A stretch of DNA of 64,000 nt from CAVUBL01 sp963837945. Lineage in GTDB: Bacteria > Acidobacteriota > Thermoanaerobaculia > Multivoradales > DATKCC01. The number at the start of each line of letters is the position of its first letter. The first letter of the stretch is position 1. The notes below the pieces were generated by a model, which searched no databases, was not told the origin of the DNA, and saw only the letters and a list, made by a program, of their open reading frames with translations. Location: assembly GCA_963837945.1 (NCBI GenBank), contig CAWIQD010000030.1, positions 142,705 to 206,704 of the forward strand, given 5' to 3'. This document shows positions 45,401-55,883 of the stretch, piece by piece. Made by a program: the position numbers and the translations under genes.

Positions 45401-45708
45401 CCCCCCGCATCCCCTCGATCCCCTTCCCTCCCCACGGGGGGGAAGGGGACGATCGACCGGATGCCCCCCACATCCCCTCGATCCCCTTCCCTCCCCACGG
45501 GGGAAGGGGACGATCGACCGGATGCCCCCCGCATCCCCTCGATCCCCTTCCCTCCCCACGGGGGGAAGGGGACGATCGACCGGATGCCCCCCGCATCCCC
45601 TCGATCCCCTTCCCTCCCCACGGGGGGGAAGGGGACGATCGACCGGATGCCCCCCGCATCCCCTCGATCCCCTTCCCTCCCCACGGGGGGGAAGGGGACG
45701 CCCCCACC
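45401..45708. repeat. Tandem array of the 61-63-bp hairpin repeat (5 copies)
   Basis: Units start near 45401, 45464, 45525, 45587 and 45650: CCCCGCATCCCCTCGATCCC-CTTCCCTCCCC-ACGGGG-GGGAAGGGG-ACGATCGACCGGATG. Only the run lengths of C and G differ. The hairpin CCCCTTCC...GGAAGGGG recurs in each. It lies between tkt and glk and could separate or insulate their transcription; the rest of 45261-45786 holds no gene. Confidence 0.92.
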
Positions 45709-45786
45709 CTCTCGGTCTGTTTCTCGAGGAGCTCGGCTCGTTGGTCACGATTCTGGCCTGATCAGACATCTAGAGAAGCTCCACCC

Positions 45787-47667
45787 TCACACCAGGTCGC
45801 GCACCGCCCGGGCGATGGCATCGCGGTCGATCTCCTCGTAGGCGAGGAGCTCGGCGGGCTTGCCGCTCCGGGGCTTCTTGCCCACCGCCAGGTGGCGGAG
45901 CCGGACCGCGAGCCCCGCCTCGGCGAGGGCGCTCGCCACCGCCTCCCCCAGGCCGCCCGCCGGGTAGTGGTCCTCGACCGTCACCACGGCCCCGGTCTCG
46001 CGGGCGGCGGCCAACAGCGTATCCCGGTCGAGGGGCTTGACGCTGTAGAGGTCGATCACCCGGATCGCGAGACCCTCGGCGGCGAGGGTCTCGTGGGCGG
46101 CGAGCGCCTCGTGGAGGGTGACGCCGGCGGCGATCACGGTGGCCGCGTCGTCCGGGCTCGTGCGCAGGACCGCCGAGCCCCCGATGCGGAAGGTCTCGTC
46201 GGGGCCGTAGATCAGCGGCGTCCCCATGCGGGTCGTCCGCAGGTAGACGATCCCCGGATGCTCGGCCGCGCACTCGACCAGCCGCTCGGCCGAGTAGGCG
46301 TCCGACGGGTAGAGGACCACGCTGTCGCGGATCGAACGCATCATGGCGATGTCTTCGAGGCCCATCTGGGACGGGCCGTCCTGGCCGATCGAGACCCCGG
46401 CGTGGGAGCCGACCAGCTTCAGGTTCGGCTCCGAGTACTGGGCCATGCGGATCTGGTCGAAGGCGCGGGAGAGGAAGGCCGAGAAGGTGGAGACGAAGGG
46501 GAGCTTGCCGCGGAGCGCTAGACCCAGGGCGGCGCCCACCATGTTCTGCTCGGCGATGTACATCTCGAAGAAGCGCTCGGGGTGCTCCTTTGCGAGGTAG
46601 GCGGCGCGGGTCGAGTTGCTCACCTCGCCGTCGAGGCTCACGAGGGCGGGGTAGTGGGGTGCCAGCCGGACCAGGGCGTTGCCGTAGGCGTTGCGCGTCG
46701 GCACCTTCTCGCCCGGCTCGTACGTGGGCTCCGCCGCGGGAGCGGCGGCGCGGGAGGCGGGGCGCAGGTCCTCCGGCTCCCGGATCGCCCCGACCGCCTC
46801 GCGGTCGACCTCGCCCAGGCCCTCGAGGGCGCGCTCGAGATCCTCGCCTTCGAGCGCCTTGCCGTGGTAGCCGTTCTGGTCCTCGACGAAGGCGACCCCC
46901 TTGCCCTTGACCGTGCGGGCGATGACCATGGACGGTCGCCCGTCGGCCTCGGAGGCGATCTCCTCGTAGGCGACCCGGATCTGCTCGAAGGAGTGGCCGT
47001 CGACCTCGAAGGTGCGCCAGCCGAAGGCGTCGAGCCGGCGGCGGTAGGCGTCGAGGTCGTGGCCGTACATCGTCTCGCCCCGCTGGCCCAGCCGGTTGAC
47101 GTCGAGGAGGCCGACCAGGTTGTCGAGCCGGTAGTGGGCGGCGATCTCGATCGCCTCCCACTGCGACCCCTCGGCCATCTCGCTGTCGCCGAGGAGCACC
47201 CAGGTGCGGTAGGGAAGGCGGTCGAGATGGCGGGCGTTGAGTGCCATGCCGACACCGATCGAGAGGCCCTGGCCGAGCGAGCCGGTCGCCGCCTCCGTGA
47301 AGCGGAAGCGCAGCGACGGGTGGCCTTCGAGGGGGCTGTCGAAGTGGCGGTAGGTCATCAGCTCCCGCTCGGAGAGCTGCCCGGCCACCGCCCACAGCGC
47401 GTAGAGGAGCGGCGAGGCGTGACCCTTGGAGAAGATCAGGCGGTCGTTGTTGGGGTGGTCGGGGCGCCTCGGGTCGTAGCGGAAGTGGCCGCCGAAGAAG
47501 AGGGCGGTGACGAGCTCGACAGCCGAGAGCGACGAGGTCGGGTGGCCGGAGCCGGCCTGGCCGGTCGAGCGCAGGATGAGGTAGCGGATGCGCCGGGCGA
47601 GGCGCGCGAGGTCGTCGGAGGCGGCGGTGGTTGGGGGTGCGGCGGCGGTTTCTGCGGGGGCTGTCAT
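45787..47667 (-). CDS. tkt: Transketolase
   Basis: 626 aa, the shorter animal-like type. N-terminal thiamine-PP domain with G-S-G-H-P-T-S, G-D-S-E-M-A-E-G-S-Q-W-E-A, L-D-V-N-R-L-G-Q and G-H (N-G-Y-H-G); the pyrimidine domain has E-Q-N-M-V-G-A-A-L-G and T-F-S-A-F; the C-terminal domain has V-T-V-E-D-H-Y. Moves C2 units between sugars in the non-oxidative pentose-phosphate pathway. Upstream of glk on the same strand but separated by ~525 nt. Confidence 0.95.
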   Translation of the reverse strand: MTAPAETAAAPPTTAASDDLARLARRIRYLILRSTGQAGSGHPTSSLSAVELVTALFFGGHFRYDPRRPDHPNNDRLIFSKGHASPLLYALWAVAGQLSERELMTYRHFDSPLEGHPSLRFRFTEAATGSLGQGLSIGVGMALNARHLDRLPYRTWVLLGDSEMAEGSQWEAIEIAAHYRLDNLVGLLDVNRLGQRGETMYGHDLDAYRRRLDAFGWRTFEVDGHSFEQIRVAYEEIASEADGRPSMVIARTVKGKGVAFVEDQNGYHGKALEGEDLERALEGLGEVDREAVGAIREPEDLRPASRAAAPAAEPTYEPGEKVPTRNAYGNALVRLAPHYPALVSLDGEVSNSTRAAYLAKEHPERFFEMYIAEQNMVGAALGLALRGKLPFVSTFSAFLSRAFDQIRMAQYSEPNLKLVGSHAGVSIGQDGPSQMGLEDIAMMRSIRDSVVLYPSDAYSAERLVECAAEHPGIVYLRTTRMGTPLIYGPDETFRIGGSAVLRTSPDDAATVIAAGVTLHEALAAHETLAAEGLAIRVIDLYSVKPLDRDTLLAAARETGAVVTVEDHYPAGGLGEAVASALAEAGLAVRLRHLAVGKKPRSGKPAELLAYEEIDRDAIARAVRDLV

Positions 47668-47788
47668 GACCCGGGAGGAGCGTGCAAGGGGCGTTCCCTG
47701 CGGGGGGAGGGGGCGGTGGGGAACGCTGGGGCGGAGGGGTGATGGAAAGTTTGCGGAGGCGGATGTAAGTCGTGCGCGGGTGCGCGAT

Positions 47789-48979
47789 CACACGCCCGCG
47801 GGCCGGGTGGCTTTCTCGGCGGCGGACTGCGTGGCGCTGGGCGAGGGAGCACACGCCCGCGGGCCGGGTGGCTTTCTCGGCGGCGGACTGCGTGGCGCTG
47901 GGCGAGGGAGCACACGCCAGCGGGCGGGTGGCTTTCTCGGCGGCGGACTGCGCCGGCGAGAAACCACGCCGGCCCGCGGGCTGCCACCTCGGTGGTTGAA
48001 AAGTGCGCCCTCCGCCGTGGGGTGGCGTGAGGGGGTGGACCGGCGTTCGGCGGACTCCTCCGCTTCTCCTGTCATTCCGAGCGGAGCGAAGCGGAGTCGA
48101 GGAATCTCGGGAGGAACGTTTCCTCGGCCTCGGGAGGCTCCGAGCTCACCCGGGCGGGCCGGGGGCTCAGACGCGATGCGGGGGTGTTCCGATCAGACGG
48201 CCGGGGCGAGGAGGTGGGCACCCAGCCAGACGATGCCGCCCAGGATCTGGGTGAGGTGAGAGGTGGATCGGCGTTCGGTGGACTCCGGAACGCTGGGTGG
48301 AGGGAGCACACGCCAGCGGGCGGGTGGCTTTCTCGGCGGCGGACTGCGCCGGCGAGAAACCACGCCGGCCCGCGGGCTGCCACCTTGGTGGTTGGAAGAG
48401 TGCCCCTCCGCCGTGGGGTGGGGAGAGGGTGGACCGGCGTTCGGTGGACTCCTCCGCTTCTCTTGTCATTCCGAGCGGAGCGAAGCGGAGTCGAGGAATC
48501 TCGGGAGGAACGTTTCCTCGGCCTCGGGAGGCTCCGAGCTCACCCGGGCGGGCCGGGGGCTCAGACGCGATGCGGGGGTGTTCCGATCAGACGGCCGGGG
48601 CGAGGAGGTGGGCACCCAGCCAGACGATGCCGCCCAGGATCTGGGTGAGGTGAGAGGTGGATCGGCGTTCGGTGGACTCCGGAACGCTGGGTGGAGGGAG
48701 CACACGCCAGCGGGCGGGTGGCTTTCTCGGCGGCGGACTGCGCCGGCGAGAAACCACGCCGGCCCGCGGGCTGCCACCTTTGCGGTTGGAAGAGTGCCCC
48801 TCCGCCGTGGGGTGGGGAGAGGGTGGACCGGCGTTCGGTGGACTCCTCCGCTTCTCTTGTCATTCCGAGCGGAGCGAAGCGGAGTCGAGGAATCTCGGGA
48901 GGAACGTTTCCTCGGCCTCGGGAGGCTCCGAGCTCACCCGGGCGGGCCGAGGGCTCAGACGGGATGCGGGGGTGTCCGA
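47789..48979. repeat. Nested repeat block: 61-bp units then ~395-bp tandem copies
   Basis: 61-bp units start at 47789, 47850 and 47911. A larger unit of ~395 bp then begins at 47911, 48307 and 48701. Each large copy holds the GTGGCTTTCTCGG hairpin element, a segment CATTCCGAGCGGAGCGAAGC with GGAATCTC (similar to repeats common in bacterial intergenes), and a copy of the 3' end of the small membrane gene at 48980-49264 (G-x-I-V-W-L-G-A-H-L-L-A-P-A-V). The third copy runs into that real gene. Copies differ at only a few bases. Nothing else is coding here. Confidence 0.9.
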
Positions 48980-49264
48980 TCAGACGGCCGGGGCGAGGAG
49001 GTGGGCACCCAGCCAGACGATGGCGCCCAGGACGAGCAGGGGGATCGCCACCAGGCAGAAGATGACCAGCAGGCCCACGAGGCCCATGAACACCGGCGCG
49101 GCGGCGAGGGCGACGAACAGGCCGGCGAGCAGCACGAACGGCAGGAGGACGAGCTTCACGACTCCCACGGTCAGCTTGAGCGCCACGCCCACCACCGCCA
49201 GGACGATGGAGGCGATCGCCAGGAAGGCAAAGGCCACGGTCACGAAGACGGCGAGCTCGATCAT
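48980..49264 (-). CDS. Small integral membrane protein
   Basis: 94 aa, nearly all hydrophobic: three to four membrane segments with Val/Leu/Ala/Gly and short K or P turns (L-K-L-T-V-G-V-V-K-L-V-L-L-P). ATG 49262-49264. Function unknown; similar tiny multi-span proteins occur as unannotated genes. Its last codons were copied twice into the adjoining ~395-bp repeats, suggesting slipped duplication that started in this gene's 3' end. Confidence 0.72.
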   Translation of the reverse strand: MIELAVFVTVAFAFLAIASIVLAVVGVALKLTVGVVKLVLLPFVLLAGLFVALAAAPVFMGLVGLLVIFCLVAIPLLVLGAIVWLGAHLLAPAV

Positions 49265-49364
49265 GGTGCGGCGACCTCCTCTGTCTCTTCCTACGCCCGA
49301 CCCGCCCGCCGTGTTTCAAATCCCCTCGCCCACGGACCCGCCACGTGGGCGCGGGGGCGGGGGC

Positions 49365-49606
49365 GTCCCCTTCCCCCCCGTGGGGAGGGAAGGGGATCGA
49401 GGGGATGCGGGGGGCATCCAGTCAACCGTCCCCTTCCCCCCCGTGGGGAGGGAAGGGGATCGAGGGGATGCGGGGGGCATCCAGTCAACCGTCCCCTTCC
49501 CCCCCCGTGGGGAGGGAAGGGGATCGAGGGGATGCGGGGGGCATCCAGTCAACCGTCCCCTTCCCCCCCGTGGGGAGGGAAGGGGATCGAGGGGTTGCGG
49601 GGGGCA
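49365..49606. repeat. Tandem array of the 61-64-bp hairpin repeat (4 copies)
   Basis: Units start near 49365, 49428, 49491 and 49555; the same repeat as at 45401-45708 but in opposite orientation, and ending CATCCAGTCAACC in place of CATCCGGTCGATC. The last unit touches the stop codon of lpdA. The remaining 49265-49364 shows nothing. Confidence 0.92.
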
Positions 49607-51430
49607 TCACCGTCTAGGCTTGTAGAGCTCCGTCAGCGTGCCCTCGAAGGCCTCCGCCGCGAAGGCCACCGTCTCCGACAGCGTCGGGTGCGGGTGGACG
49701 GTGAGGCCGATGTCGGCCGCCTCGCACTGCATCTCGATCGCCAGGGCGACCTCGGCGATCAGGTCGCCGGCGTTCGGGCCGACGATGCCGGCGCCGATCA
49801 CCCGGTGGCTGTCGTTGTCGAAGAGAAGCTTGGTCATCCCCTCGTCGCGCCCCAGGCCGAGCGACCGGCCGCTCGCCGACCAGGGGAAGATGCCTTTGCC
49901 GTAGTCGAGGCCCCGGCGCTTCGCCTCCTCCTCGGTGACCCCGGCCCAGGCGACCTCCGGGTCGGTGTAGGCGACCGCGGGCACCACCCGGGCGTCGAAG
50001 GCGCTGCCCCGGCCGGAGGCGACCTCCGCCGCCACCTTGCCCTGGTGGCTCGCCTTGTGGGCGAGGAGCGGCTGGCCGACGACGTCGCCGATCGCGAAGA
50101 CGTGGGGGACGTTGGTGCGCTGGTGCTCGTCGACCGCGAGGAAGCCCCGGTCGTCGACCTCGAGGCCGGCGGCCTCGGCGCCGATCCGGTCGCCATTCGG
50201 CCGGCGGCCCACCGCCACCAGGACCCGGTCGAAGAGCGCGGGCTCGGGCGCCTCGTTGCCGTCGCCGGCGCTCTCGAAGTGGACCCGGAGGCCGTCGTCC
50301 TCGGCGTCGACCCTCGCCACCTTCGTTTCGAGGTGGATCGCCTCGTAGCGCGCCTCGATCCGCCTCCTGAGCGGCTTGATCAGGTCGGCGTCGGCGCCCG
50401 CCATCAGCCGGTCGAGGAGCTCGACGACCGTCACCTTCGATCCCAGCGCGTCGTAGACGCAGGCCATCTCGAGGCCGATGATCCCGCCGCCGACCACCAG
50501 GAGGCGCCCCGGGACGTCGGGGATCTCCAGGGCGCGCGTGGAGTCGAGCACCCGCGGGTCGTCCCACGGGATGCCCGGCAGCTCGAGCACGCGGGAGCCC
50601 GCGGCCACGATGGCGGCGTCGAAGGAGACGGTACGGGTCTCGCCGTTTGCCGTCTCGACCTCCAGGGTGTGGGGCGAGGCGAAGGTGCCCGTGCCCTGGA
50701 GCACCTTCACCCCGCGGCGCTTGGCGAGCGAGGCGAGACCCCCCGTGAGCTTGCCCACCACCTCGTCCTTCCAGCTCCTGAGGGCACCGAGGTCGATCTC
50801 GGGCTTGCCGAAGCGGATGCCCCGCTCGGCCATCTCGGCCGCCTCGTCGATCACCTTGGCGGCGTGGAGCAGAGCCTTCGACGGGATGCAGCCGACGTTC
50901 AGGCAGACGCCGCCCAGGTCCGGGTAGCGCTCGACGAGGACCACCTCGGACCCCAGGTCGGCGGCCCGGAAGGCGGCGCTATAGCCGCCCGGGCCGGCGC
51001 CCAGGACGAGCACCTGGGCGTGGAGGTCGGCGGCGGGTTCGTCGGGCCCCGAGCGGCCGGCCGACCCTTCGGCTCGCTCCGCTCGCTCAGGGCGGCGGCC
51101 AGAGCTCGGTGAGGTCGGGCCTTCGGCCCTGTCGGCCGAGGCGGAGCTCGGCCGCTTCATGCGTTCGTCGGACTCTTCCTCGTTTTCTTCGTCGAGCTCG
51201 AGGGTGAGGATCACGTCGCCCTGGGAGACCTTGCCACCGGCCTCGACCTTCACCTGCCGGACCGTTCCCGCCCTGGGCGACGGCACGTCCATCGACGCCT
51301 TGTCGCTCTCGAGCGTGATCAGGCCGTCGTCGACCGCCACCCGGTCGCCGGGGGCGACCAGCACCTCGATGACGTCGACGGCCTCGAAGTCGCCGATGTC
51401 GGGAACGCGGACGGATTCGGTCTTCGCCAT
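49607..51430 (-). CDS. lpdA: Dihydrolipoyl dehydrogenase (E3) with N-terminal lipoyl domain
   Basis: 607 aa. Residues about 1-80 are a lipoyl domain (lysine in L-E-S-D-K-A-S-M-D-V-P), then an Ala/Glu/Arg linker containing the K-R-P-S-S-A-S-A palindrome-encoded peptide, then E3 (about 135-607): G-A-G-P-G-G-Y-S-A-A, redox C-L-N-V-G-C, NAD site G-G-G-I-I-G-L-E, I-G-D-V, and the H-P-H-P-T-L-S-E active-site loop. It reoxidises lipoamide for pyruvate dehydrogenase; the extra lipoyl domain may act as an internal substrate arm. The ATG is at 51428-51430, 7 nt after aceF. Confidence 0.95.
   Translation of the reverse strand: MAKTESVRVPDIGDFEAVDVIEVLVAPGDRVAVDDGLITLESDKASMDVPSPRAGTVRQVKVEAGGKVSQGDVILTLELDEENEEESDERMKRPSSASADRAEGPTSPSSGRRPERAERAEGSAGRSGPDEPAADLHAQVLVLGAGPGGYSAAFRAADLGSEVVLVERYPDLGGVCLNVGCIPSKALLHAAKVIDEAAEMAERGIRFGKPEIDLGALRSWKDEVVGKLTGGLASLAKRRGVKVLQGTGTFASPHTLEVETANGETRTVSFDAAIVAAGSRVLELPGIPWDDPRVLDSTRALEIPDVPGRLLVVGGGIIGLEMACVYDALGSKVTVVELLDRLMAGADADLIKPLRRRIEARYEAIHLETKVARVDAEDDGLRVHFESAGDGNEAPEPALFDRVLVAVGRRPNGDRIGAEAAGLEVDDRGFLAVDEHQRTNVPHVFAIGDVVGQPLLAHKASHQGKVAAEVASGRGSAFDARVVPAVAYTDPEVAWAGVTEEEAKRRGLDYGKGIFPWSASGRSLGLGRDEGMTKLLFDNDSHRVIGAGIVGPNAGDLIAEVALAIEMQCEAADIGLTVHPHPTLSETVAFAAEAFEGTLTELYKPRR
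51134..51161 (-). repeat. Palindromic element inside the lpdA coding region
   Basis: Plus strand GGCCGAG-GCGGAG-CTCGGCC-GCTTCATG. Translated on the minus strand in frame as M-K-R-P-S-S-A-S-A in the linker between lipoyl and E3 domains. An intact site of the sort invaded by the introns. Confidence 0.85.
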
Positions 51431-51437
51431 CGCGCCT

Positions 51438-53057
51438 CTACAGGAGGAGACGGCGGATGTCGCCCAGGACCGTCGCCAGGTAGCGGGTGAAGCGCACGGC
51501 GGTGGCGCCGTCGATCACCCGGTGGTCGTAGGAGAGCGAGAGCGGCATCAGGAGCCGCGGGACGAGCTCGCCGTCCCGGTAGACCGGCCGGCGCTCGGTC
51601 CGGGAGACGCCGAGGATCGCCACCTCGGGCCAGTTGACGATCGGCGTGAAGGTGGTGCCGCCGATGCCACCCAAGCTCGAGATGGTGAAGGTGCCGCCCT
51701 CGAGCTCGTCGGCCTTGAGCTTGCGCTCCCGCGCCCGCTCGGCCAGGTCCCCGACCTCTGCCGCGAGCTGGAACAGCCCCTTGCGATCGGCGTCGCGCAC
51801 CACCGGCACCACCAGGCCGGCGTCGGTGTCGACCGCGACTCCGACGTGGAAGTACTTCTTGACCACGATCGAGTCGCCGCCGGCGGAGAGCGAGGCGTTG
51901 AAGCGCGGGAACTCGCGGAGCGCCGCCACCGCCGCCCGGATCAGGAAGGGGATCGGGCTGAGCTTGACCCCGCGGCGCTCGGCCTCGTCGCCCTGGGCCT
52001 TGCGGAACGCCTCGAGGTCGGTGACGTCCGCCTCGTCGTGCTGGGTGACGTGCGGGATCGTCACCCACGCACGGTGGACGTTGCGCCCGGTCAGGCGCTG
52101 GATCTTCGAGAGCTCCTGCGTCTCGACCTCGCCCCATTTCGAGAAGTCGACGTCGGGCAGCTCGGGCAGGGCGAGGCCCGGACCGAGACCGCGCCTCCGA
52201 GCCTCCTGGACCTCGCCGAGCTGCTTCTGGACGTAGGTCCGGACGTCGTAGCGGACGACCCGTCCCTTGCGCCCCGAGCCCTCGACCCGGGAGAGATCGA
52301 CCCCCAGCTCCCGCGCGTAGTGGCGCACCGCCGGGCTGGCGTAGACCTTGCCGAAGGCCTCCTCGTCCACCTCCTCGTCGACGGGCCGGAGCTCGACCTC
52401 CTCGTCCCGGACCGGGATGGTGGGCGGCGGGCCGGCCGCCCGCTCGCGCCGGCGCTGCTTCGCCGCCTCGCGGGCCTCGTGTCCGCCGGCAGCGGCGCGC
52501 TCGGGCTCGGCCTCCTGGTCGGCCTCGTCTTCGTCGACGGGGTGTCGGCGTCTGGCCCGGTCGGCCGAGGCGGAGCTCGGGCCTTTTCCCCGCTCGTCGG
52601 ACCGCTCGTCTTCCCCGGCCGAGGCGGAGCTCGGCCGCTTCACGCGTTCGGAGGGCTCCTCGGCTTCCGCCGAGGCAGAGCTCGGCCGCTTCACGCGCTC
52701 GGAGGGCTCTTCGGCTTCGGCCGAGGCGGAGCTCGGCCGCTTCACGCGTTCGGAGGGCTCCTCGGCTTCCGCCGAGGCGGAGCTCGGCCGCTTCATGTGT
52801 TCGTCGGACTCTTCGTCGTCGGGCTCGAGGGTGAGGATCACGTCGCCCTGGGAGACCTTGCCACCGGCCTCGACCTTCACCTCCTTGACCGTCCCCGCCC
52901 TGGGCGACGGCACGTCCATCGAAGCCTTGTCGCTCTCGAGCGTGATCAGGCCGTCGTCGACCGCCACCCGGTCGCCGGGCGCGACCAGCACCTCGATGAC
53001 GTCGACCTCGTCGAAGTCGCCGATGTCCGGGATCCGGATCTCCTCGCTCTTAGCCAT
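51438..53057 (-). CDS. aceF: Pyruvate dehydrogenase E2, dihydrolipoyllysine acetyltransferase
   Basis: 539 aa. One lipoyl domain (about 1-85; L-E-S-D-K-A-S-M-D-V-P) almost the same as that of lpdA, a long linker with five tandem K-R-P-S-S-A-S-A units (about 85-170), a peripheral-subunit-binding domain (about 235-270; Y-A-S-P-A-V-R-H-Y-A-R-E-L-G-V-D-L), and the catalytic domain with W-V-T-I-P-H-V-T-Q-H-D-E and the active-site S-Y-D-H-R-V-I-D-G-A. It carries acetyl groups from E1 to CoA. Between aceE and lpdA in one operon. Confidence 0.95.
   Translation of the reverse strand: MAKSEEIRIPDIGDFDEVDVIEVLVAPGDRVAVDDGLITLESDKASMDVPSPRAGTVKEVKVEAGGKVSQGDVILTLEPDDEESDEHMKRPSSASAEAEEPSERVKRPSSASAEAEEPSERVKRPSSASAEAEEPSERVKRPSSASAGEDERSDERGKGPSSASADRARRRHPVDEDEADQEAEPERAAAGGHEAREAAKQRRRERAAGPPPTIPVRDEEVELRPVDEEVDEEAFGKVYASPAVRHYARELGVDLSRVEGSGRKGRVVRYDVRTYVQKQLGEVQEARRRGLGPGLALPELPDVDFSKWGEVETQELSKIQRLTGRNVHRAWVTIPHVTQHDEADVTDLEAFRKAQGDEAERRGVKLSPIPFLIRAAVAALREFPRFNASLSAGGDSIVVKKYFHVGVAVDTDAGLVVPVVRDADRKGLFQLAAEVGDLAERARERKLKADELEGGTFTISSLGGIGGTTFTPIVNWPEVAILGVSRTERRPVYRDGELVPRLLMPLSLSYDHRVIDGATAVRFTRYLATVLGDIRRLLL
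52563..52800 (-). repeat. Five palindromic elements in tandem within the aceF linker
   Basis: Copies near 52563 (variant ending GGGCCTTTT), 52617, 52669, 52719 and 52770, 50-54 bp apart. They encode the 17-residue unit K-R-P-S-S-A-S-A-E-A-E-E-P-S-E-R-V (three near-identical, two changed). Each retains the stem CCGAG...CTCGG. Confidence 0.88.
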
Positions 53058-53072
53058 GGTCGAGTCTCCCGC

Positions 53073-55739
<2,667 letters not shown>

Positions 55740-55870
55740 GGGCGCTTCCTCGAGGGGTGGCTCGGGCCGTCCGGCGGCCACCGGCGGACGGTGGGGCGGG
55801 AGGGCGGCGGTCGAAGGTGCCGATTATGCCAAATGGATGCCGCGCTGGCCCGCCGGTGGGATCGGGCCGC

Positions 55871-55876
55871 TAGAAT
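55871..55876 (+). promoter_or_regulatory. -10 element TAGAAT of hemW
   Basis: CTAGAAT 7 nt before the ATG at 55884; no SD. Confidence 0.6.
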
Positions 55877-55883
55877 CGGCCCC

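Noticed and set aside
45401..45708. Regular 62-bp repeats resembling a CRISPR array
   Set aside because: The whole unit repeats; there are no unique spacers, and no cas genes are present.
47668..48979. Short coding frames in the repeat block
   Set aside because: The frames repeat with the DNA, lack RBS sites and match only the common CATTCCGAGCG-type intergenic repeat translated by chance.
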